NCBI RefSeq assembly: GCF_028640845.1
Contig: NC_080543.1
Location: forward strand, 10,231,459 to 10,295,458
Length of the DNA stretch: 64,000 nt
Source: Ahaetulla prasina
Lineage: Eukaryota > Chordata > Lepidosauria > Squamata > Colubridae
Direction: 5' to 3'
Made by a program: the position numbers and the translations under genes. Shown in pieces: positions 1 to 10,001 of this stretch. The notes beneath the pieces were generated by a model. It ran no database searches and had not been told where the DNA came from. It saw only the letters and a list, made by a program, of their open reading frames with translations. Numbering within the stretch: the stretch's first letter is position 1; each line of letters starts with the position of its first letter.

Positions 1-269
1 TCCCACAGCTGAGATACCAAAGTTGAGAAGGCTATCACAAATTCTAGAAGTCCAACTTTATGGCTGCCATACTCGCAACGCAACATTTCATGCAATGATT
101 GCACAAATCACAACCTTATTAGGGCAGGCGGCAGCCTTCCTTTGGTTGCTCCATTTAGAGTTACGTCAAAACTGATGTCAAGGTGAAAAAAATCTCCAGC
201 ATTATTTTTCTAACATTTCTACCATTGCTTTACCAAGGAAGGCAAATATATGTGTCCCAAGACAATGTT

Positions 270-841
270 GCAAGATCCAATCTGAGTCGATCACTGGGAC
301 CAGAGATTTCGTCTTCCAAAATTTCAGACTTGTGCTGGAGCCATCCTCAGGGAACTTCTCTATGTATGGACTGGGCTGTTTTGTGCATGGTATTTATGTG
401 TTGCCTGGTTGTGTGTGATTTTCAGTTGTTCATTGGAGTGTTGCTGGCAGGCTATCAAGTCCTTGGTTGTTACATTGCAATGAACAAGGACACACATTCA
501 ACTTCCCAGCTACTAAGATTGTTGGCCAAGCAGGGACAAAAATAGCCGGGGGAATTTCTCTTTCCTTGTAAGTCAACAGGAGTGCTGATTTACCACCAGC
601 TCACCAGATATTTAGGGTGCAGCAGCACAAGGAAACAACAACTGACAATTTAATAGCTAGTCATCAACACTCCAGTTAACAACTAAAAGTCACACACAAT
701 CAGGCACTACATAAATACTGTGCACAGAACATCCCCATGGCACACCTAGTGAAGTTCCCTGAGGATGGGTTCTATCATCAGTCCAAAAACTTTCAAAGAC
801 TTAATCTCTGGTCTCGGTGACCAACTTTGATAGGATCTTGC
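270..841. repeat. Inverted pair of an unidentified repeat (arms 270-480 and 590-841)
   Basis: The reverse complement of 590-841 aligns by eye with 270-480. Shared landmarks in the same order are gcaagatcc, gaccagagatt, ccatcctcagggaactt, gtatttatgt and ttggagtgttg. The arms are diverged by many substitutions, so this is an old head-to-head pair. A frame of 120 codons crosses the first arm but has no recognisable domain. The family is not identified. Confidence 0.6.
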
Positions 842-1555
842 AGGATTTGCTTTAGAAATTCTTTCAAAAGAGAAGAAAAATGGCCATAGGTGGAGTCAGG
901 ATTATCGTATTTCTTGGTTACAACAGTAACAGGAAGAAAAAGAGAGAGATAACAGATGTGAAAAATTTTGTCTTTGAATTGTTCAGTCATCTGTACAATT
1001 AATCTTCCACGGATTCTCGACTCCTTAAGTTACACAGCAGATACGAAGAGAGAATTTCATGAAGCTTTTCCCATAACGATGCTATTGTCACCACGAAAAG
1101 GGATTTCTGCCCTTCAAAAGGGATTGAAAAGTGTCTCCTTTCCTCGACCAAGTCAAAGAATTGCCCATCCAATTATGATGGCTACAAATTCAGTAGAGAA
1201 TCTCAAAAGGCCATTTGTATTCTGTGCTGGTCGAAACTAAGGCCTTGAATTCAGCTCGGTGACAAATAAGCAGCTGGTACAGTTGCATCAACATTGGGGG
1301 TTACAGGTCTCAGATTGCCGAGCGTCGCAGATGAAATTTTTACACAAGGTGCAGTGTTAAAAATCCAGGAGAGTCCATCATAAAATGCATTACCAAAAGA
1401 CCGGAGGGGGAGAAAGGCAGGTGCCTTTACGCACACAACATGTGCACGAGTGAACAGGGCCGTGAATGTGTATGCGACACTCGCTGCGACAGTAGCACGC
1501 TCGTGGCGACGGTAGCGCCCTCACGGTGCTAACGCGGTGCTCGCACAGCGTTCAC
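842..1555. other. No recognised feature; CpG-rich patch at 1441-1540
   Basis: I see no domain or repeat I can name. Frames of 90 (plus) and 61 codons (minus) show no motif. Positions 1441-1540 are unusually CpG-dense for this AT-rich neighbourhood, with loosely repeated gcgac and gctcg words. Confidence 0.3.
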
Positions 1556-2009
1556 TAAAATGCTGCATGGCATGGGACCGGGTTACTTACGAGACCGCCT
1601 GCTGCTTCCAAATGCCTCCCATTGACCAGTGCGCTCCCATAGGGAGGGTCTCCTCAGGGTGCCGTCAGCCAGACAATGTCGACTGGCGACCCACAGGGGG
1701 AGGGCCTTCTCTGTGGGGGCTCCTGCCCACTGGAACGAGCTACCCCCAGGGATACGTCAACTCCCCGACCTCCGGACCTTTAGACGCGAGCTGAAGACAT
1801 TCTTGTTCCGTCGCGCAGGACTGGCCTAATAGTTTTAATGGGGTTTTTAATGAGAGTCTAATTTAAGTTTTTAGCTTTATTGAATTTTAGCTGTTTAGCC
1901 ATATTGAATAAGTTTTTTAATAATGTTTTTAATTTTTATATTCTTGTTTTATTTGGCTGTAAACCGCCCTGAGTCCTTCGGGAGAAGGGCGGTATATAAA
2001 TCAAAACAA

Positions 2010-2076
<67 letters not shown>

Positions 2077-2078
2077 AA
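1556..2078 (+). mobile_element. L2-type LINE 3' end with (AAAT)n tail
   Basis: The frame ending at 1829 gives the L2 ORF2 C-terminus: HREGLLRVPSA, GRAFSVGAPA, WNELPPG and LKTFLFRRAGLA before the stop. The 3' UTR carries the hairpin-like block accgccctgagtccttcggg and the tail is an (AAAT)n array from about 2008. It is strongly 5'-truncated. Copies at 20782-21246 and 23466-24970 have the same ending. Confidence 0.9.
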
Positions 2079-2079
2079 T

Positions 2080-2204
2080 GCTAGTGTGCGGGGAGGGAGG
2101 TGTACGTGTGCACTTGCATGCACACTGGCCAGCCACTCACATAGCCCAGTGGCCAAGAACCATGGCTGGTAATGGGCTGCAGCCCACAGGTTTGGAGACC
2201 CATG
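2080..2204. mobile_element. Terminal piece of a hAT-like element
   Basis: It ends in ggtttggagacccatg, a decayed form of the GGTTGGGGACCCCTG hAT terminus. It abuts CR1 sequence at tcctagtt, the reverse complement of the CR1 octamer gactagaa that is also used at 28202 and 57617. The other end is not visible. Confidence 0.5.
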
Positions 2205-2530
2205 TCCTAGTTCAAACCCATGCCTAAACAGGAGATCCTATATCATTCTGAACAGACGGCTGCCCAATCTCTTCTTATAAAACCTCCAGTATAGAGCATT
2301 TCACAACTGCAGGAGGCAAATCAGTCCACTGATTAATTGTTTTCACTGTTAGGAAATTTTCTCCTTAATTCTAGCTTAGATCTCTCTTTGATAGGTTTCC
2401 ACCTGTCACTTCTTGTCTTGCCCTCAAGTGCTTTGGAGATTAGGTTCACCACCTCTTCTTTGTGGCCGCTCCTCAAATATTGGAACAATATTATGTCACC
2501 GATAGTTCTTCTCTTCATTAGACTAGGCCT
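2205..2530 (-). mobile_element. CR1 LINE 3' end
   Basis: Read on the minus strand it gives the CR1 ORF2 C-terminus (MKRRTIGDI, FQYLRSGHKEEVVNLISKA, KPIKERSKLELRRKF). The 3' UTR then matches the ggttggactagaa block and is cut by a hAT terminus at 2204. Confidence 0.85.
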
Positions 2531-3000
2531 TCTGTTCTTCTCCGGGGAGTCCTTCTTTCTCATTAGGTGGCCAAAGTATTTGAGTTTCATCTTCTGGCCT
2601 TCTAAAGAGCAGTCAGGGTTGATCTCCTCTAGGACTGACCGGTTTGATCGTCTTGCAGTCCGAGGGACTCGCAGGAGTCTTCTCCAGCACCAGAGTTCAA
2701 AGACCTCAATTCTTTGGCGCTTAGCCTTCCTTATGGTCCAACTTTCACAGCCAGATATTGCAACTGGGGAAACCATAACCTTGACTATACGCACTTTTGT
2801 TGGCAGGGTGATGTCTCTGCTTTTTAGTATGCTATCTAGATTTGCCGTAGCTTTCCTCCCCAGGAACAAGTGTCTTTTGATTTCTTGGCTGCAGTCCCCA
2901 TCTGCGGTGATCATGGAGCCCAGGAAAATAAAATCTGTCACTACCTCCATTTCTTCCCTATCTGTTTGCCAGTATAAGGCAGTATAAGTATATTTGCCAG
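2531..3000 (-). pseudogene. BovB (RTE clade) ORF2 C-terminal remnant
   Basis: Minus-strand peptide blocks are diagnostic of BovB: VTDFIFLGSMITADGDCS, LDSILKSRDITLPTKV, SGCESWTIRKAKR, ELWCWRRLLRVPRTARRSN and LKYFGHLMRKKDS. These follow the reverse-transcriptase core in RTE LINEs. The piece is 5'-truncated and joins CR1 sequence at about 2530 without losing frame, giving one 235-codon open frame (2333-3040). This is a transposon remnant, not a host gene. Confidence 0.88.
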
Positions 3001-3014
3001 TATAAGGCAGTATA

Positions 3015-3373
3015 GGTAAAGGTAAAGGTTCCCCTCGCACATACGTGCTAGTCGTTCCCGACTCTAGGGGGCGGTGCTCATCTCTGTTTCAAAGCCAAAG
3101 AGTCAGCGCTGTCCGAAGACGTATCCGTAGTCATGTGGCCGGCATGACTTAACGCCAAAGGTGCACAGAAGGCTGTTACCTTCCCACCAAAGGTGGTCCC
3201 TATTTTTTCTACTTGCATTTTTACGTGCTTTCGAAACTGCTAGGTTGGCAGAAGCTGAGACAAGTAACGGGAGCTCACCCCGTTACACGGCAGCACTAGG
3301 GATTCGAACCGCCGAGCTGCCGACCTTTCGATCGACAAGCTCAACGTCCTAGCCCCTGAGCCACCGCGTTCCC
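3015..3373 (-). mobile_element. Sauria-type SINE with 14-bp target duplication
   Basis: On the minus strand it has a tRNA-derived head with an A box (ggtggctcagggg) and a B box (cggttcgaatccc), and ends in a BovB-like ggggaacctttacctttacc tail. It is flanked by tataaggcagtata at 3001-3014 and 3374-3387, a perfect 14-bp target-site duplication as expected from BovB-type priming. Confidence 0.93.
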
Positions 3374-3387
3374 TATAAGGCAGTATA

Positions 3388-4189
3388 TAGCGGTACTAAT
3401 AACTTCAGGTACTCTTCAAACCGCTGAAGCACTTAGGTCTTGCAACTGTGCGCTCACCTTCACTGTAACTGAGTCCATCTTTATTCCTTTATTCCGGCTA
3501 TCCTCTTCTTTTTTCTTTCCTTCCACCTTTTTCTGCATTAGTGCAAAGACAGCTGGGTCTTTGCGTAATGCATCCAAAGAAAGATGCATAATTTGCCCTT
3601 GAGGTTTCAATACACCTCAGTTCCAATCCCTATCCGGCTACAAAAGCCCACCAACCATAACAATCAAGGTATCCATCTACAGCAGTGATAAACCTGTGCT
3701 TAAACCTCTGGCGCTAAAGTCAATGTGACTTAACTTTGGTGAAGCGTGCCCATTATCTGTTCAATTCTGAAAGGCCGCTAATTAAGGTGGTTTTTCTCCC
3801 TTTTATTTTGGACGGGATCGTTCTCCGCCCCTCTTTATCTCCCCTTGTAATTTGTGCTCAACTGCAGAGACGCAAATTACATGTTATTCAGATGTTGAAG
3901 TCTCTCGTGGAGAATTTCACCTAATAATCAGGAAAAGTCCCAGAAAATTTCCTACAGGAAAACAGATCACACACAGAGATTCAGACAGTTTCTCCATCAT
4001 CTATAAATAGCATCCCTTGTTTTTTTTCATATCCAGAAACTATTCGACTGGTTCCATTGTTTAAAATAGTTCTGAGTGGAAATCAAAAAAAAAAAAAAAA
4101 AAAAGAGGGTAGGTATATTTTATTAATTGGCTTCTCCCACTCATAAATTTGTACAAAATCATACAAAAGAAGCAAAAACCTATTTTTGG
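3388..4189. other. No recognised feature
   Basis: A minus-strand frame of 64 codons (3416-3610) is lysine-rich and matches nothing I know. An A-rich run lies at about 4086-4104. Otherwise nothing is seen. Confidence 0.3.
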
Positions 4190-4243
4190 ATGTGTGACAG
4201 TATTAGAGTTGGGTGGGGCTTTGGTAGTGGGATACCCCAAAAG

Positions 4244-4811
4244 CAGGGGTGGGATTCAGCCGGTTCAGACCGGTTCGGGTGAACCTGATGTTAATTTTAA
4301 TCTAGTTCACCGAACCGGTGTTCCAAGGACTGGCTGATCCCGCCCATCTTGCCCCTCCCAGGAGTCTCCACACGGCCTGTTTTGGATGCCAGGTAAGTGC
4401 AGGGCGTGCGTGGAGGTTTTTGGAGGGTGAAACATGGGCCTACTGGAAGTCCAGAAGCAGACCTGTTTCCGGCCTCCGGAGGGCCTCTGGTGCCCAGGGA
4501 AGACCATTTTCACCCTCCTGAAGGCTCAAGGAAAGCCTCTGGAGCCTGTGGAGGGTGAAAAACGGGCCTATCTAAAGTACAGAAAGTCTGGAAACGGGCT
4601 CATTTCCGGCCTCTGGGGGATCTCCAGTGCCCGGGGAAAAGCCGTTTTTGCTCTCCTGGAGGCTCCATGAAAGCTTCCAGAGCCTGGGGAGGGCAAAAAC
4701 GCCCTCACTTCACCGTGGTGCAGGAGGCTGAGTAGGCCATGCCCCTATGGCCCCGCCCACACAGCAACCGGGCAGCGAACTGGTTGCTGAAATTTTTCAA
4801 TCCCACCCCTG
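4244..4811. mobile_element. Non-autonomous hAT-like element (GGTGGGATTCA family)
   Basis: It begins caggggtgggattcag and ends caatcccacccctg, inverted termini. Flanks are cccaaaag (4236-4243) and cccaaagg (4812-4819), an 8-bp duplication with one mismatch. It has no transposase. The interior is rich in ctccggaggg-type words. Confidence 0.85.
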
Positions 4812-5235
4812 CCCAAAGGGTACTCTTAGGCCCAGTACTCTTCAGTATCTTCATAAATTACTTAGATGAAGGAATAGAAGCGGAACTCATCCGATTTATA
4901 GACAACACTAAACTGGCAGGAATAGCCTACAGCCTAGATGATAGGCTCAGGATCCAGAGGGAATCTTGATGGACTTGAACACTAGGCCCTATCGAACATC
5001 GAAAATAAAATTCAACAGAGAAAAAAAATAAGATTTTACACTTAAGCAAGAAAAAACGAATGTACAGCTACCGATTAGGTGAAATGTGACTCAACAGCAG
5101 TAACTGTGAGAGGGATCTTGGAGTCCCAGTGGACAAACACTTAAATATGAGCCAACTGTGTGTGGCAACAGCCATAAATACTATGCTGCAATCCTAGACT
5201 TCACTAATCAAGGGATAGAATCAAGTTCACATGAA

Positions 5236-5692
5236 GTCGGTTCGGTCCGGTTCGGGCAAACCAGTTGTTAAATTGCTCACTGGCCCCTCCCCTCCCTGCC
5301 CCTTCCACGAGTCCCCACACTCCCCATTTTGTCTCCCAGGTAAATGCAGAGAGGCCTACTAGGCCCAAAATGGGGACACTGGGGGTATGGTGCAGGCCCC
5401 CCATGGCCCATTTTTGCTCCCAGAAGACTGCAGAGAAGCCTACTAGACCCAAAATGGGGCGCATGGTAGTGCAGCGTGCTCCCACCCATGGCCCGTTTTT
5501 CCTTCCAGCAGGCTGCAGGGAAGCCTACTAGGCCCAGAACAGGGTGTGAAGTGGGGGATGCGGGGCACTCTCCCATGGCCTGTTTTTGCTCCCAGGATGG
5601 TGCAGGAGGCCGAGTGCTGCCTGTCACACCTCCTGGCCACTCCCACCATGGTCACGCCCACCCAGCCAGTCATTAGTGCAGAGAACTGGTGT
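5236..5692. mobile_element. Fragment of the same hAT-like family
   Basis: The interior matches the cggttcgg / gggcgtggcc family but both termini have decayed and no target duplication is readable. It interrupts the CR1 ORF between ERDLGVPVD and ERVQKRATKM. Confidence 0.65.
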
Positions 5693-5793
5693 TGAGACTA
5701 TGGAAAGAGTGCAGAAAAGAGCAACAAAGATGATTAGGGACTGGAGGCTAAAACGTATGAAGAATGGTTGCAGGAACTGGGTTTGTCTAGTCC

Positions 5794-6320
5794 TGTTGTG
5801 TCTCGTCCGATCTCACCACAGCCGGGGCCTTCTTATCTGCTTCCGAACACGGAGGAATGTCCTAGTATGCCTCCCGGCCCCAGCCCTGGCTCCATGCCCA
5901 GACAGGCTGAAGAAGAAGAAATACCTCCAGCCCCCAGCTCTGGCTCCATGCCCAGGCAAACGGAGCAACTAGACCCCTCCCCCTCCCCCACAGCATATGA
6001 GCCTGAGAGAGGTCAATTGCCAACAGCTGCAGACTGGAGTGACCCACGCGTCAGAAGACTTGATAGACGGAGGCAACAGAAGGAAGGGAGGGGCAGGCCT
6101 GGATAAGTGCTGAGTCATGGAGCCACACCCCATGGCCTATATAAAGGACCTGCTTTCTGGCATTCTCTGAGTCAGGCAAAGTCTAAATATATCTTGCTGA
6201 AGTCACTTTCTGGTCTCCTGCCTGCCCTGAGGACTTTGCTAGGACTTTGGCAGAGCTGTGGAGGCACGCCTGATTCGGATTTCCCTGACCCGGTCGTCAG
6301 CGGAGGAGTGGGACATGACA
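5794..6320 (+). mobile_element. Solo LTR, family A (527 bp)
   Basis: It starts TGTTGTGTCTCG and ends GGGACATGACA, so it has TG...CA and inverted termini. It is flanked by a perfect 5-bp duplication agtcc (5789-5793, 6321-6325). A TATA box (cctatataaagg) is near 6138. No internal region is attached, so this is an LTR-LTR recombination product. An open frame runs 5795-6106 from base 2 of the LTR (see 29302-29622). Confidence 0.95.
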
Positions 6321-6325
6321 AGTCC

Positions 6326-6690
6326 AAGGGTTGGCAACCTGTGGCTCTGGAGCCACATGTGGCTCTTTTCATCCCTTTGCTGCAGTTCCCTGTTGCTCAA
6401 AATATGTATCACCACCGCCAATGTGCCACACCCGCTGGCACACGATTTATTGAGCTTTTCGTCCCCAGGTAAGCCAACCATAGATAAACCCAAGAAAAGA
6501 AAAGTTTCAGAAGAAAACAGAACGTTTAATGGTACGTTGGCCTGATTCACTTACTTTCACTGCTGACGAGACTGGTTTACCAGTATGCTTAATATGTGGT
6601 GAGAAATTGGCAAGCAACAAAAAGTCGAATGTTGCAAGACATTTGTGGCTCCCGGTGTTTAATTTTCTGAGGGAAACGGGTCTTTGAATG
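6326..6690 (+). mobile_element. hAT (Charlie-like) remnant with BED zinc-finger coding piece
   Basis: The left part has ggttggcaacctgtggctc and ccacatgtggctcttt, typical hAT sub-terminal words. From about 6475 the frame reads KPKKRKVSEENRTFNGT, then after a shift DSFTFTADETGLPVCLICGEK and KSNVARHL. This is a BED-type finger (CxxC then H) as in hAT transposases. The catalytic core is absent. Confidence 0.7.
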
Positions 6691-6699
6691 TTTAAGGTT

Positions 6700-6985
6700 T
6701 TTTGTTTTTTTGTTTTTTTGAATTTATATCGCGCCCTTCTCCAAAGACTCAGGGCGGCTTACATTGTGTAAGGCAATAGTCTTCATCCATTTGTATATTA
6801 TATACAAAGTCAACTTGTATTGCCCCCCCCAACAATCTGGGTCCCCATTTTACCTACCTTGTAAAGGATGGAAGGCTGAGTCAACCTTGGGCCTTATGGG
6901 ACTCGAACCTGCAGTAATTGAATGTAATGGCAGGCAGCTGTGTTAATAACAGACTGCATTAGCCTGTTGAGCCACAAGAGGCCCA
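6700..6985 (-). mobile_element. tRNA-derived SINE with L2-like 3' tail
   Basis: On the minus strand the tRNA-like head is near 6985 and the element ends in the L2-like block gccctgagtctttggagaag and tatataaat. It shares the aaggttgactcagcc core with copies at 11321 and 38218. The L2-like tail implies mobilisation by L2 machinery (inference). Confidence 0.8.
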
Positions 6986-7453
6986 CAAGGTTGCTGACAA
7001 AGAAGAACTAGGAGGGATACGAGAGCAGGGCTCCAATATTTGAAGGACTGCCACAAAGAAGAGTGGGGGGGTCAACCTATTTTCTAAAGCACCAGAAAGC
7101 AAGACAAGAAAAAAATGGATGGAAACTAATTAAGGAGAGAAGCAACCTAGAACTAAGGAGAAATTTCCTAACAGTGAGGACAATTATGGAATGGCTTGGG
7201 TTCAGAAGTTGTACATGCTCCATCACTGGAGGTTTTTAAGAAGAGGCTGGACAGTCATTTGTCTGAAATATAAGTATAAGGCAGTGATGGCTAAACTTTT
7301 TGTCATCATGTGCCGAAAGCGTTTGTTCACATGCACAACAGCATGCATGTATGCCTAAACCCATAATGAATGAGCATGTGACCCGCCCCTTTGCGCAATC
7401 ACATGCGACCCCTTCCCGCTTCCTTCACCATTACTGGGCGATGGCTCGCATGT

Positions 7454-7904
7454 TGTCGTGTCCCCCTCCCCCTCTGACGACCGGGTCTAGGAAGTCCGTA
7501 TCAAGCATGGCAACGAAGCCTCTGCAGCTTGTCAAATTCCTTCGAGGCTTCTCAGGGCAGGCAGGAGTCCAAGTTGTGACTTCAGCGATATCAGCAAACT
7601 AGATGAGACTTTGCTTGACTCAAGGTTGGAATGCCAAAAGCAGGTCCTTTATATAGGCTGTGGGGTGTGGCTCCATGACTCAGTATTTATCCAGGCCTGC
7701 CCCTCCCTTCCTTTTGCTGGCGTTGCCTCTCAGATCTCCAGAAGCGAGGATCCTCCCACTTTGAATTCTCTTCAGCTGGATCTGCTGTCAGTAATTCCAG
7801 CACGTGGCTGGCTTCTGGCTCACACGCTGTAGGAGTGAGGTTTATCAGGTTTGTTTGTTCATTCCTGGAATACCTACAATTGTTATGACCTGTAAGGACA
7901 CAAC
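7454..7904 (-). mobile_element. Family A LTR remnant
   Basis: It begins tgtcgtgtccc (the reversed LTR 3' terminus) and keeps the TATA region (ctttatatagg, about 7651) and the conserved U3 frame ending REGRGRPG-like. Its 5' portion is divergent. It abuts a family B LTR at 7905. Confidence 0.7.
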
Positions 7905-8477
7905 TGTTGTGACCCAGGCCCAAGTAGGTAGTAGGAAAGTCAGTGAGTGAAAAAACAAACAAACTTTATTCGAACAGCTGAGAATTACTTCATTCCCAGC
8001 GTCATGCAACTCAAATTAAAACAAATGCCTCCCAATACAAATTCCTCAGTCCTATCACCAACCTTGGTCCAATTAGGCAAACTGCCAAAGGCCTTCCTTG
8101 GCAAACGTTCAGAAGTCACAAAAATAAAAGCAAGACGTAGACGAAGCAGAAGACGAAGCAGATGATGAAGCTACCAATGTTGTTTTCCGGCAAAGCTCAA
8201 ACGCCATTGCTGGTCTGTTTTAAGCCTTATGGGAGGGGCCAATCATCTCTTGGCCCTACTCCCGAGTTGTCCTCTCTGCTTGAGCTGCTCTTGCCTTCTG
8301 GCAGCTCTTCTCATGCGTGCATTAGGAACAGGCTCCTCCTGTTCCTCTGCCTCACCACTATCAGTCTCTGGAGGCTCTGGAGTCCGCACCTCACTTCCCG
8401 ATGGCCCTGGCCCCACTTCAGCCTCATCGCTGTCCGATTCCATTGCCAGCTCCGTAGGCTGCTGATAGACCACAACA
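7905..8477 (-). mobile_element. Family B LTR (573 bp)
   Basis: Reversed termini are tgttgtgaccc at the left and gaccacaaca at the right (TG...CA). No matching 5-bp duplication is found (acaac left, gcata right). The 30 bp to its left resemble those left of the family B LTR at 12899. Confidence 0.85.
8243..8476 (-). CDS. Open frame in the U3 of family B LTRs (representative copy)
   Basis: The frame starts at base 2 of the LTR (VVVYQQPTEL), runs through an acidic, proline-containing stretch (ESDSDEAEVGPGPSG, TPEPPE, AEEQEEPVPN) and ends in a basic tail (RMRRAARRQEQLKQRG ... RAKR) before TGA, 77 codons. The copies at 13458 (minus) and 61540 (plus) keep the same phase and motifs. The copy at 40060 has a one-base deletion after QQPVEL but keeps the downstream motif in the shifted frame. 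A divergent relative at 49778 (VVARRQPAEL) also keeps the phase. No domain is recognised. It could be the C-terminal end of an upstream internal ORF running into the 3' LTR, a short accessory protein, or a chance frame. Confidence 0.4.
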   Translation of the reverse strand, partial: VVVYQQPTELAMESDSDEAEVGPGPSGSEVRTPEPPETDSGEAEEQEEPVPNARMRRAARRQEQLKQRGQLGSRAKR

Positions 8478-8572
8478 GCATACCTGCAGAGAGGGTTTTG
8501 CGTACCACCTGTGGCACGTGTGCCATAGGTTCGCCATCACGGGTATAGGGTCTCCTGAAGACCTCCAAGGTA

Positions 8573-9122
8573 ACGCCCTCGCCGTGAATGGCTTTATTGA
8601 CCTCAGTAACCTTGCAACAAAGCCAATTTTAGTTGTTCTCACGACATGACAATCACCCCATTCTTCAGTAATATGAGGCCGTTCTTTTAAACAGGGCTCA
8701 AAAGTCACAAGGCTACTGAACCATGGCCAAGGACTAGTGAATATCCAGAGTACATTTACGTCTACATCCAGAGATGCTCTCTAAATTCTCTCTTGGCAAC
8801 ATAAGAGCAGCCGAACATTATGCAAAACATGGTTTGTGCTTAAAATCATCTTATCAAGAGGCTGCCTAGATCCGATACACTTATGACTTCTCAATGGGTA
8901 GACAATTTGCAATTTAAAACAGCTTGATGGCTACAGACCAGTTTATTTCCAAGGCTGCATTTTTTAAAATGTTATAGGTTTTGTTTGTTTTAAAGCATTA
9001 TTTTTAATGTTTACTGTTTCTAACCAACAAATATTTTGTGAGGGTCTGGAGCTGAGTGTTTAGAGTTATTGGTTGTTTTCCATGGCATTGAGATTGGGAT
9101 GAATTTTCACAGTGTGTTGTTC
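8573..9122. other. No recognised feature
   Basis: A few bases of CR1-like 3' UTR (gacctccaagg) end near 8572. Beyond that I see only AT-rich sequence with no frame or repeat I can name. Confidence 0.3.
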
Positions 9123-9228
<106 letters not shown>

Positions 9229-9612
9229 AGCCTATGTGGATCCAGGTTTTAATCTGCAGGACAAAGCTGTCAAGGAAACTGCATTAAAACCCACCAAATT
9301 TAACCTTTAAAGAAAAGGGCAGAATAGTATTTGACTTTAGTGGTTATATTCGGCAGCTGACATTAAAAACTACAGAAGGCAAAGCAATTGAGCGTAGTCT
9401 GTTCAATTATAATTGCCTTTCAACTCCCCGTAAAAAATTCAAAACACATCAAAAGAGATCCGAAGATGAGTACAGTGCTGTAAATAAGGCAATTATATGC
9501 AGGATGTGCCATTTCAGAAATCTTGCTTTCGGTATATTTGTTGAAAGGTGATAGGAAAGCAATCGTGCCAAACACAGGGATTGGAAAACTCAGAACCAAT
9601 AATTACATCTCT
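9229..9612. other. No recognised feature
   Basis: AT-rich sequence without a recognisable coding frame or repeat. Confidence 0.3.
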
Positions 9613-9625
9613 TATGACGTTATGA

Positions 9626-9979
9626 GGGATGCGGTGGCTCAGTGGCTAAGATGCTGAGCTAGTCAACCGAAAGGTCGGCAGTTCAGCAGTTCGAATCCCT
9701 AGTGCTGCATAACGGGGTGAGCTCCCGGGACTTGTCCCAGCTTCTGCCAACCTAGCAGTTCGAAAGCACGTAAAAAATGCAAGTAGAAAAATAGGGACCA
9801 CCTTTGGTGGGAAGGTAACAATGTTCCGTGCGCCTTTGGCATTTAGTCATGCCGGCCACATGACCATGGAGATGTCTTTGGACAGCACTGGCTCTTCGGC
9901 TTTGAAACGGAGATGAGCACCACCCCCTAGAGTCGGGAACGACTAGCACGTATGTGTGAGGGGAACCTTTATCTTTAAC
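9626..9979 (+). mobile_element. Sauria-type SINE
   Basis: The tRNA-like head begins gggatgcggtggctcagtgg with B box cagttcgaatccc. The tail ends ggggaacctttatcttta. Flanks are tatgacgttatg (9613-9624) and tatgatgttatg (9980-9991), an 11/12 target duplication. Confidence 0.93.
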
Positions 9980-10001
9980 TATGATGTTATGTGAATCTTA
10001 G

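Larger units (their letters stand above)
7282..8542. mobile_element. Non-autonomous hAT (CAGTGATGGC family) split by LTRs
   Basis: It begins cagtgatggctaaac and ends ataggttcgccatcacg, inverted termini. Flanks are gtataagg (7274-7281) and gtataggg (8543-8550), seven of eight bases matching, inside the CR1 3' end. The interior is interrupted at 7454-8477 by two LTR-type sequences. Complete relatives lie at 19751 and 33140. Confidence 0.85.
4190..8572 (+). mobile_element. One CR1 LINE copy broken by at least six later insertions
   Basis: CR1 ORF2 segments appear in the correct order. The RT palm is at 4190-4243 and 4812-5000; its YADD-box region is decayed to FIDNTKLAG. The ERDLGVPVD block is near 5101-5226, ERVQKRATKM at 5693-5793, KLIKERSNLELRRNFLTV at 7000-7281, and the 3' UTR piece gtatagggtctcc from 8543. 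The gaps are filled by a hAT (4244-4811), a hAT fragment (5236-5692), a solo LTR (5794-6320), a BED-finger hAT (6326-6690), a tRNA SINE (6700-6985) and a hAT holding two LTRs (7282-8542). ORF2 is dead through stops and insertions. Confidence 0.88.

Noticed and set aside
183..545. 120-codon frame at the window start
   Set aside because: Lies in a repeat arm, has no recognised domain and is not open in the paired arm.
2337..2987. 216-codon plus-strand frame
   Set aside because: Antisense shadow of the BovB and CR1 remnants, whose minus-strand translation has clear LINE motifs.
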